Of a DNA stretch of 37,938 nucleotides, positions 31,701-37,938 are shown piece after piece; the first letter of the stretch is position 1, and every line of letters starts with the position of its first letter. Location of the stretch: contig NZ_AOII01000085.1 of the NCBI RefSeq assembly GCF_000337615.1, positions 1 through 37,938 of the forward strand. Reading direction: 5' to 3'. Under the pieces are notes generated by a model. The model was not told the DNA's origin, ran no database searches, and saw only the letters and a program-made list of their open reading frames with translations. The translations under genes were made by a program, and so were the position numbers. The stretch is from Natrinema pallidum DSM 3751. GTDB lineage: Archaea > Halobacteriota > Halobacteria > Halobacteriales > Natrialbaceae.

Positions 31701-31769
31701 TCGGTTCGATGCGCGAGGCGGGGCACGGAAATCGGTGACCGGACGACGATCCGGGCTCGAGTCGGCGTC

Positions 31770-32717
31770 CTAGGACACCAAGTCGATCGACAACACGACG
31801 TCCGGTTCGTCGGCGAGTTCGGCACCCGTTGCGGCGGCATCGGTGACGAACCGCGCCGTTTCGGGGAGCAAGACGCGCGTCCCGTCGGCACCGATTTCGG
31901 CCGCGTCTCGCGCGATCGCGGCGAAGAGTGCCCGCGCCGCCTCGAGATCGTCCCAGGCGCTGACGGCGTATTCGGCTCGCGTCTCCGTTTGTCCATCGCC
32001 TACCACGTCGTCGACCGTCCGTTCGACGGTCCGTATCCGAGCGGCCGTTCCCACGAGTCCGTCACTGCGCTCGAGCGCGAAGACGGCCGTCTCGTCGGCC
32101 GCCCGCTCGAAGTCGGCCCGCGTGAGTTCCCGCATCGCCCAGGTCTCCTCGGGTGCCAGCCCCAACCCGCACAGATGCGAGCGGGCATCGCTATGGGTCC
32201 AGTAGCGCCATGCACTCGCGGGATCGGTGGAGACGGCGTACTCGGTCGGCAGTTCCGCGTCGTGATCGGGGTCCGGATTCGCAAAGCGGAACTCGGTGCT
32301 CGGTTCGAAGCCGCTCGTCCGCGCCGCGCCCAGCGAGACCGCGTTCCACGAGAAGACCATGACGCGGCCGACGGTCGCTCCCTGTTCGCGGGCCCATTCG
32401 AAGGACGCCTCGTTCAGCCGGCGGCTCACGCCCTGCCGGCGATACTCCGCCGCGACCCGCATTCCCTGGAACCAGGCCTCGTCCGGCGAGAGCATGACCG
32501 CCTGTACGATCCCCGCAGCCTCGCCGTCGACTTCCGCGAGGAAGGTCTTTTTCCCCTGACCGGGGCCGTCCTCGAGCCAGTCGTGGTAGACCCGCGGGAT
32601 GTAATCGCCGCCCCGGTCGGGCCAGATGTCACTCGTGAAGTCGGCGACGGCCTCGTAGTCGTCGGGAGTCGCGCGACGGATCTCGATCGGAGACGCGAAA
32701 TTTGTATTGGTTGTCAT
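31770..32717 (-). CDS. GNAT-family N-acetyltransferase
   Basis: A 315-residue protein. The N-terminal GNAT domain (about 11-150) has ATPDDYEAVADFTSDIWPDR, GIVQAVMLSPDEAWFQGMRV and the acetyl-CoA loop RRQGVSRRLNE. The C-terminal half looks like a second, divergent GNAT-like fold (LTRADFERAADETAVFALER...YAVSAWDDLEAARALFAAI), making a double-domain enzyme. Substrate is unknown. ATG 32717 is placed before the conserved start; a TATA-like CATATA lies slightly close (about 20-25 bp upstream). The 213 bp before gatD's end show no other gene. Confidence 0.87.
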   Translation of the reverse strand: MTTNTNFASPIEIRRATPDDYEAVADFTSDIWPDRGGDYIPRVYHDWLEDGPGQGKKTFLAEVDGEAAGIVQAVMLSPDEAWFQGMRVAAEYRRQGVSRRLNEASFEWAREQGATVGRVMVFSWNAVSLGAARTSGFEPSTEFRFANPDPDHDAELPTEYAVSTDPASAWRYWTHSDARSHLCGLGLAPEETWAMRELTRADFERAADETAVFALERSDGLVGTAARIRTVERTVDDVVGDGQTETRAEYAVSAWDDLEAARALFAAIARDAAEIGADGTRVLLPETARFVTDAAATGAELADEPDVVLSIDLVS

Positions 32718-32930
32718 TATTCGTTGGACAGTGCTATATGATGTAGTCAGACGGGAAAGAATTTCGCAGACGAAGAGACGGTACCAACGTCGGGAACCCA
32801 CACTGTGTCCGAGGTGATCGGTGGACCGGACGCATCGAGCGTTCGTCCTATGGGACGGAACACCGGCCATCAATGGGGACGATCGCCCCGTCGATCCGGT
32901 CAGAGTTGTCGGGACCTGAGTGACCGCGAT

Positions 32931-34190
32931 CTACTCCCAGGGGACCGACCGCTCCTGAATCTCGCCGGCCAGAGAGGTCCCCATCGCCTCCGCGACGTTC
33001 TCGCTGTTTGCAAGCGCCCACATCAACTTCACTTTCGCCGTCCCGGGCAGCGTGTCGCCGGCTTCGACGACGCCGGCCTCGAGCAGGTCCCGCCCCGTAT
33101 CGTAGACGCGGTCACAGACTCGGCCCTCGAGACATTGACTCGTCATGACGACCGTCGTCCCGTCCTCGATCAGTTCCTCGATGTGGGGAACGAGGTCGGT
33201 GTGGACGTGGCCGAGCCCGGTTCCCTCGATGATCAGCCCCTCGCTTCCGTCGACGACATCGAGGAACGCGGGCTCCATTCCGGGCGTGAATTTGAGGAGT
33301 TCGACGTCGCTCTCGAGGTCAGGACTGATCTCGAGGTCGGTGTCGCCGCGCCGTCGGTAGTCGCGCCGGAAGCTGACCGTCTCGGTCTCGTAATCGACCT
33401 CGCCCAGCGGTTCCGCGCCGACGGTCTCGAAGGCGTCCCGGCGGGATGTGTGGTTCTTTCGCACGCGCGTCCCCCGGTGGAGGGCACAGATGTCGTCGGA
33501 TTCGGTGGCGTGCATACAGACCAGCACCTCCGCACAGTCGCTCTTGGCGGCCTCGACGGCCGAGACGGCGTTCATGACGTTGTCCGAAGACGGCCGGTCG
33601 GCCGAGCGCTGGGAGCCGGTGAAGACGATCGGGACCGGCGTCTCGAGCATGAACGACAGCGCCGACGCGGAGTACTGCATCGTGTCGGTGCCGTGCATGA
33701 CGACGACGCCGTCGGCACCGGCCGCGATCTCCTCGTGGACCGCGTCGGCGAGGTCCCGCCAGATCGGCGGTTCCATGTTCTCCGAGAGGATGTTCGCGAC
33801 GACGCGACCGCGGTAGTTCGCCCGGCCCGCCAGGTCCGGGACGGCCCGCAACACGTCCTCGGCGTCGAACTGGGCCGTCACCGCGCCGGTCCGGTAGTCG
33901 ACCGTCGACGCGATCGTCCCGCCGGTCGAGATCAGCGAAATCGTCGGCAGGTCCTCGTCGAATTCGATTTCGGAACTCGCGTCGTCCTCGTCGCCGCCGG
34001 CGGCGTCCGTTCCGTCGATCCGATAGACGTCCTCCGCGAGGACCTCCACATCGGCCCCGTCCCGGTCGACGCCGACGTTGTACCCGCCCTCGAGTTTCAC
34101 AACGAGCTGGTCGTCCGTGCTCGAGGGGAGCAACACGCCTTCGTACGTGCGGTCCGCGCGATCCACGCGGACGCGGTCGCCTGGGTTCAT
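32931..34190 (-). CDS. gatD: Glu-tRNA(Gln) amidotransferase subunit D
   Basis: A 419-residue archaeal GatD, the asparaginase-like subunit that releases ammonia from glutamine or asparagine for GatE to amidate Glu-tRNA(Gln). The N-terminal SH3-like AnsA-associated domain (about 1-60: GDRVRVDRADRTYEGVLLPS) precedes the catalytic part with the nucleophilic Thr in STGGTIAS (88-95) and HGTDTM (166-171). A further family segment is FTGSQRSADRPSSDNVMNA. The start at 34190 fits the family; the open frame continues upstream through the neighbouring gene in another frame. GatE is not in the window. A weak CTTCAAG element lies 26-32 bp upstream. Confidence 0.95.
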   Translation of the reverse strand: MNPGDRVRVDRADRTYEGVLLPSSTDDQLVVKLEGGYNVGVDRDGADVEVLAEDVYRIDGTDAAGGDEDDASSEIEFDEDLPTISLISTGGTIASTVDYRTGAVTAQFDAEDVLRAVPDLAGRANYRGRVVANILSENMEPPIWRDLADAVHEEIAAGADGVVVMHGTDTMQYSASALSFMLETPVPIVFTGSQRSADRPSSDNVMNAVSAVEAAKSDCAEVLVCMHATESDDICALHRGTRVRKNHTSRRDAFETVGAEPLGEVDYETETVSFRRDYRRRGDTDLEISPDLESDVELLKFTPGMEPAFLDVVDGSEGLIIEGTGLGHVHTDLVPHIEELIEDGTTVVMTSQCLEGRVCDRVYDTGRDLLEAGVVEAGDTLPGTAKVKLMWALANSENVAEAMGTSLAGEIQERSVPWE

Positions 34191-34276
34191 GTGGTGGCGT
34201 TGCGCAGCGGCGGACTTGAAGGCACGCTTTCCGTCGGACGGCGGACGATCAGTTCGCGACCCCGTCGGCCCCGCGG

Positions 34277-35569
34277 TTACGATCCCGTTTTGTCGACGTG
34301 GTACCAGGTTCCGTCCCAGCTGAGCCCGTACTCGAGCAGCGATTTGAGCGACAGGACGCCGAACGCGGGGTAGAGCAGCGGTGCAAGGACGACGCTCCAG
34401 TGGAGGCCGTCGATCCGACCGTCGCTGGCGTCGCGCCACGCGACGCCGCCGATGGTCGCGACGAGGATCGTCGCCAAAACGAGAAACGCCGACTCGACGC
34501 CCAAGACGAGCAACAGGAGCAGTTTCGAGGTGAGCGCGAGAGTGAACAGACATCCGAGCAGGCTCGAGCACATGCGGCCGATCGAGACGAGCCCGCGGCG
34601 ATCGATGTCCCCGCTCAGTAGCTCGAGGGTGGTCGCGTGGAGTACCTCGACCTGCCCGACGCGCCAGCGTTTCCGCTGCCCCCAGAGGTCGCGCAGGGTG
34701 TGGGGTGCCTCCATCGTGTTCGTACACTGGCGGGCCTGTCTGACGGTCAGCCCCTCGCGGTAACAGTCGTGAGCGAAATTGAGGTCCTCGGTGAGCATGT
34801 CGTCGTAGCCGCCCACCCGGTCGAACGCCTCGCGGCTCAGCACCGTCGAGGAACTCCGGCAGTTCGCGAAGCCGGAGAGTTCGACCAGCTTGTAGCTCGC
34901 GTGGAAGACGACCCGCTCGCAGTAGGCGATCGTCTCGATGACGCCGTTGGGACGCGGAATCCGGCGGCCCTGGAAGACGTCTACGTCCCCGCGCAACGCG
35001 CTCATCGCCCGCGGGAGGAACGAGGAAGTGATCGACTCGTCGGCGTCGAAGACCGCGATATACTCGGCGTCGGTCTCGCGGACGGCGTAGTTGATCGCAC
35101 CCGCTTTCGAGCCCGGGTTCTCGTTGACCAGACACTCGACGCGGTCGTACCCCTTCGCGAGTTCGCGGGCCCGTTCGAGGGTCGGCGCGTCGTTGGGTTC
35201 GGCGACGACGACGATCTCGAGGGGGTCGTACGCGCTCTCCCGGAGGCTCTCGACGCTCGTCTCGAGCACGTCGTGATCGCGGTACACCGGAACGATGGCG
35301 GTCAGCCGCGGCCCGTCGGTTACCGGCTCGATGGCGTCTCGCGACGACCACACCTCGCGGACCAGCAACAGGCCGGTAACCGCCACGAAGCACGTGAACA
35401 CGGCCATCGACGACAGCGCATCGAGGAACACGACCTGTACGGAGACGACGAGCAGATCAAGCGAGTACTGCTGGATTTCTCGTCCCTGCGCGAATCCGAA
35501 CACTAATAGGGTGAGCACACCGACGGCGGTGGCCCCGTGTTCGACGGCTCGAGGGACTGTCGAAATCAT
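34277..35569 (-). CDS. Family 2 membrane glycosyltransferase
   Basis: A 430-residue processive-type GT2 resembling cellulose/hyaluronan synthases. Two N-terminal membrane helices (about 11-30 and 40-70) precede the GT-A domain starting LTAIVPVYRDHDVLETS. It has the metal-binding DAD (175-177), the catalytic TED (260-262) and the product-binding QRKRW (298-302). Three to four C-terminal helices follow. The acceptor and sugar are not predictable; secreted polysaccharide or glycolipid synthesis is likely from the layout. ATG 35569 is preferred to a TTG five codons earlier because the TATA box (35592-35601) is 23-32 bp upstream. It is divergent from mfnA. Confidence 0.93.
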   Translation of the reverse strand: MISTVPRAVEHGATAVGVLTLLVFGFAQGREIQQYSLDLLVVSVQVVFLDALSSMAVFTCFVAVTGLLLVREVWSSRDAIEPVTDGPRLTAIVPVYRDHDVLETSVESLRESAYDPLEIVVVAEPNDAPTLERARELAKGYDRVECLVNENPGSKAGAINYAVRETDAEYIAVFDADESITSSFLPRAMSALRGDVDVFQGRRIPRPNGVIETIAYCERVVFHASYKLVELSGFANCRSSSTVLSREAFDRVGGYDDMLTEDLNFAHDCYREGLTVRQARQCTNTMEAPHTLRDLWGQRKRWRVGQVEVLHATTLELLSGDIDRRGLVSIGRMCSSLLGCLFTLALTSKLLLLLVLGVESAFLVLATILVATIGGVAWRDASDGRIDGLHWSVVLAPLLYPAFGVLSLKSLLEYGLSWDGTWYHVDKTGS

Positions 35570-35591
35570 TGCTGGGGGTTTCAAGTCGACG

Positions 35592-35601
35592 TTTTATTAA
35601 T
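35592..35601 (-). promoter_or_regulatory. TATA box of the glycosyltransferase gene
   Basis: The minus strand reads ATTAATAAAA, 23-32 bp before ATG 35569, a strong A/T block in the 208-bp divergent region shared with mfnA. Confidence 0.65.
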
Positions 35602-35745
35602 ATTGTCATGAAACGATCCAATCTGGCCGTCGACGGTCACCGCCCGCGTTCGGGACGGGGTCGTTGAGCGCGACTGCGCCTGTCCGTGGCTGCGGCGGGC
35701 CGACTCGAGACGAAGGCCGGCCGCGAGAAACATCGCCAAACACAA

Positions 35746-35753
35746 CAAATAAA
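35746..35753 (+). promoter_or_regulatory. TATA-like element of mfnA
   Basis: CAAATAAA lies 25-32 bp before ATG 35778, which supports that start over a GTG/ATG-rich extension upstream. Confidence 0.55.
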
Positions 35754-35777
35754 CCCACGACCGATTACATACGTGAT

Positions 35778-36863
35778 ATGCAAATCGAGCCGCAAGCGTT
35801 CGACCGGGTCCTCTCCTCGATGTGTACGGACCCCCACCCGGCAGCGCGTGACGCGGCCGAACGGTTTCTCGCGACGAACCCCGGCGATCCAGGTACGTAC
35901 CCGGCCGTCGCGGCGCTCGAGGACGACGCGATCGAGCTGTTAGGCGATATCGCGGGGCTGGACGATCCGGCGGGCTACATCACGAGCGGCGGCACCGAGG
36001 CCAACATTCAGGCCGTCCGGATCGCCCGCGAACGGGCCGACGGCCGGACGCCGAACGTCGTCATGCCTGACTCCGGCCACTTCAGTTTCCGAAAGGCCGC
36101 GGACCTGCTCGGCGTCGAACTGCGAATCGTCCCGACCGACGACCGGCACCGGGCCGATCTCGGGGCCGTCCGCGCGTCGGTTGATGAGGACACCGCGTTG
36201 GTGATCGGCGTCGCGGGAACCACCGAGTACGGCCGCGTCGATCCGATTCCGGAACTCGGGGAGATCGCGCGATCGGTCGGTGCGATGTGCCACGTCGACG
36301 CCGCGTGGGGCGGCTTCGTCCTCCCCTTTACCGACTACGACTGGCACTTCGACCATGCCGCGGTCGATACGATGGCGATCGATCCCCACAAGATGGGACA
36401 GGCCGCGGTCCCCGCCGGCGGACTGCTCGTCCGCGATGCGGCCCTGCTCGACGAACTCGCCGTCGATACGCCCTACCTCGAGTCGACATCCCAGGCGACG
36501 CTGACCGGCACTCGCTCGGGCGCGGGCGTCGCCAGCGCCGTCGCCGCGATGGACGAGCTGTGGCCGGAGGGGTACCGCCGGCAGTACGTCCGCTCGCAGA
36601 ACAACGCCGAGTGGCTCGCCGACGCCCTCGAGAAACGCGGCTACGAGGTCGCCGATCCGACCCTGCCGCTGGTAGCGGCCGACGTGCCGCGGTCGACGTT
36701 CGACGCCTTGCGAGCCAAGGGCTGGCGCATCTCCCGGACCGCGACCGGCGAGCTCCGCGTCGTCTGTATGCCCCACGTTACGCGCGAGATGCTGGCCTCG
36801 TTTATCGGCGATCTGGATCGGCTCGAGGTGCGTGCGAGCGTGCCGGTTGCGAGTGACGACTGA
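35778..36863 (+). CDS. mfnA: Group II PLP decarboxylase MfnA (L-aspartate/tyrosine decarboxylase)
   Basis: A 361-residue PLP enzyme. The motif [16 protein letters not shown] is at 69-84. Asp174 in CHVDAAWGG contacts the PLP ring nitrogen, and the Schiff-base Lys205 lies in IDPHKMGQ. Archaeal MfnA decarboxylates tyrosine for methanofuran in methanogens. In non-methanogens such as haloarchaea the likely job is aspartate decarboxylation to beta-alanine for coenzyme A, replacing bacterial PanD. ATG 35778 (MQIEPQAF) is set by the family N-terminus and the TATA element. It is the last typical host gene before the low-GC segment. Confidence 0.93.
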   Translation: MQIEPQAFDRVLSSMCTDPHPAARDAAERFLATNPGDPGTYPAVAALEDDAIELLGDIAGLDDPAGYITSGGTEANIQAVRIARERADGRTPNVVMPDSGHFSFRKAADLLGVELRIVPTDDRHRADLGAVRASVDEDTALVIGVAGTTEYGRVDPIPELGEIARSVGAMCHVDAAWGGFVLPFTDYDWHFDHAAVDTMAIDPHKMGQAAVPAGGLLVRDAALLDELAVDTPYLESTSQATLTGTRSGAGVASAVAAMDELWPEGYRRQYVRSQNNAEWLADALEKRGYEVADPTLPLVAADVPRSTFDALRAKGWRISRTATGELRVVCMPHVTREMLASFIGDLDRLEVRASVPVASDD

Positions 36864-37068
36864 ACTGCCATCGTGACTCTATTTCGACCGAATCAGTTCA
36901 GTGTTATCGTGCTTCTTATCCGTTTTGTCTCCTCGGGCAACCTTCTGCCGGATTTCTGAATGTCATTCTATTGGATTATTTATTGCTCGTAGTGTATCTC
37001 GTTTGAGAACAGCACTCCTCGACGTGCAAAATAGTTAGAATTAAAAGATAGTATTAAAAATTTGTGGT
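36864..37068. other. AT-rich transition into foreign-looking DNA
   Basis: After the mfnA stop the sequence turns A/T-rich (for example 36961-37020 and 37021-37068), unlike anything before it. No gene is visible. It includes the TATA-like TTAAAAG (37041-37047) that sits 22-28 bp before the MFS start. This marks a composition boundary, likely of horizontally acquired DNA. Confidence 0.6.
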
Positions 37069-37890
37069 ATGGAATATAACGCTGTTCTGCAAAATCGACA
37101 CTACCTATCACTCTGGTTTGCACAGCTAATTTCGCGACTCGGAAAAATTATACATGAAATTGCACTGGTCTGGATCGTCTATGAAGTAACAGAGAGTCCA
37201 GCCCTGATTTCACTTATTGTCTTGGCGAATATCATCCCGAATATGATTGCGGCGGTGCCCGCAGGCGTCATCGTTGATCGGGTTAACAGGAAATACCTAA
37301 TCGTCGCAACCGAGTTTACTTCTGCGCTCGCCGTCCTCCTGATTCCCCTAGTGGGTCGCAGTCGCTTCTTAGTGCCAATCGTTCTGGGAGTTGCAGTGAT
37401 ATTGGACTTGCTGGAGGCGGTATTCGTCCCTGCACGACAAGCGCTCATTCCGAACGTTGTTGCCAAGTCCGAACTTGATGCTGCGAATAGCCTCTCGCGG
37501 CTAACCATCAGCGTTACACAGATGCTGTATGTCATTGGGGGATTAGTTGTTGGTCTATTCGGTGTGTTCGCTGCTTTCTATCTCAACTCAGTCTCGTACG
37601 TCATTTCGGCTCTTATACTACTCATAGTACCGACCGAAGCTGGCAAACCTGAGAGCGGTAACGAAACAAAGTCCAGTGCTAGCGAGTTTTTCCAGGAGAT
37701 CAAGCAAGGAATCAAGTTCATCCAAACCCACACAACTCTTCCTTGGGTGTTACTGTTGGTTCTACTTAGTAATTTTTCGACGGCTCCCGCTGGTGTCGTC
37801 CTTCCATTCTTTGCCGATGTGATTCAAACAGACAGAAGTATAAATATACGTACGTGTTTAGCCCCAGTAAATTTCGCCACTGTCTCGTAG
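37069..37890 (+). pseudogene. MFS transporter, interrupted at its 3' end
   Basis: The frame encodes 273 residues. About 257 of them follow the major facilitator superfamily, with an N-terminal NRHYLSLWFAQLISRLGKII (9-28), the loop-2/3 motif GVIVDRVNRKYLIV, and seven or so membrane helices. Homology ends at FFADVIQTDRS, where family members (about 400 residues) continue into the C-terminal helices. The last 16 codons after about 37840 look unrelated and end at a chance stop. Codon use is A/T-tolerant and GC is near half, far below neighbours, so the gene looks acquired. It is most simply a transporter cut by an inserted sequence, though a misassembly at the contig end is possible. Confidence 0.75.
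37839..37848 (+). promoter_or_regulatory. TATA-like sequence at the MFS breakpoint
   Basis: TATAAATATA starts where MFS homology stops and is followed by the palindrome ACGTACGT (37848-37855). It could be the outward or inward promoter of an inserted element. Confidence 0.4.
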
Positions 37891-37938
37891 CAGGCGGCCA
37901 ATCGGGGAGATATGCACCCTCAGCAAGGGCTAATTGAA
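37840..37938 (+). mobile_element. Possible left end of an inserted element (incomplete)
   Basis: The sequence from about 37840 is unrelated to the MFS gene it interrupts and runs off the window. It contains a TATA-like block and a new ATG at 37912 preceded by GGGGAGA, opening a frame (MHPQQGLIE...) that is still open at the last base. This fits the left end of an insertion sequence with its transposase start, but only 99 bases are visible. No family-specific terminal repeat was recognised and the right end is absent. Confidence 0.3.

Overview
The window looks like haloarchaeal chromosome. Most of it is very GC-rich and codes for acidic proteins. It carries archaeal-only genes: transcription factor B, GatD of the archaeal Glu-tRNA(Gln) amidotransferase, a ubiquitin-like SAMP1, archaeal 3-dehydroquinate synthase II and MfnA. 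It also carries halophile-restricted families (HalOD1, amphi-Trp, DUF58-associated membrane proteins). Many genes have a T/A-rich TATA-like hexamer about 25-32 nt upstream of the start codon, the spacing expected of leaderless haloarchaeal transcripts, and this was used to choose several starts. The genus cannot be fixed from the sequence alone; a Natrialbales-type haloarchaeon is likely.

Layout. 1-24 is a library adapter (Tn5/Nextera mosaic end) fused to the truncated C-terminal half of 3-dehydroquinate synthase II. 0.6-5.5 kb: a zinc-ribbon membrane protein, aroD, TFB, a DUF84 purine-NTP phosphatase, a small wHTH-like protein behind a possibly structured leader, a HAD phosphatase and a tandem winged-helix regulator with a Tat-like N-terminus. 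5.6-7.5 kb: a stomatin-like SPFH protein and NfeD. 7.75-14.8 kb: an overlapping operon of M48 protease, DUF4129 protein, DUF7269-like protein, DUF58 protein and a polytopic DUF7519-like protein, with a MoxR AAA+ ATPase converging on its 3' end. 14.9-20.0 kb: mixed small genes (membrane protein, YbjQ-like, second tandem winged-helix regulator, AI-2E/PerM transporter family, DUF547, amphi-Trp fusion, degenerate HNH/zinc protein).

20.2-25.2 kb is a nucleoside catabolism block: uridine phosphorylase, HalOD1, PfkB kinase, DUF63 membrane protein, ribose-1,5-bisphosphate isomerase with both catalytic residues (C133, D202), and deoxyribose-phosphate aldolase. It fits the Rubisco-free pentose bisphosphate pathway known from halophiles. 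25.4-31.4 kb is an ion/stress block: HPP-Usp fusion, two-TM K+ channel with RCK domain, UspA, and two tandem paralogous membrane proteins with RCK-C-like soluble regions. Then come SAMP1, a GNAT acetyltransferase, gatD, a GT2 glycosyltransferase and mfnA.

From about 36.86 kb the base composition falls to roughly half GC or lower. An MFS transporter gene in this foreign-looking DNA loses homology near 37.84 kb, where a strong TATA-like sequence and a possible new reading frame begin, suggesting an inserted element that runs off the window. No rRNA, tRNA, CRISPR array or complete insertion sequence was recognised. No gene-free gap exceeds 300 bases.
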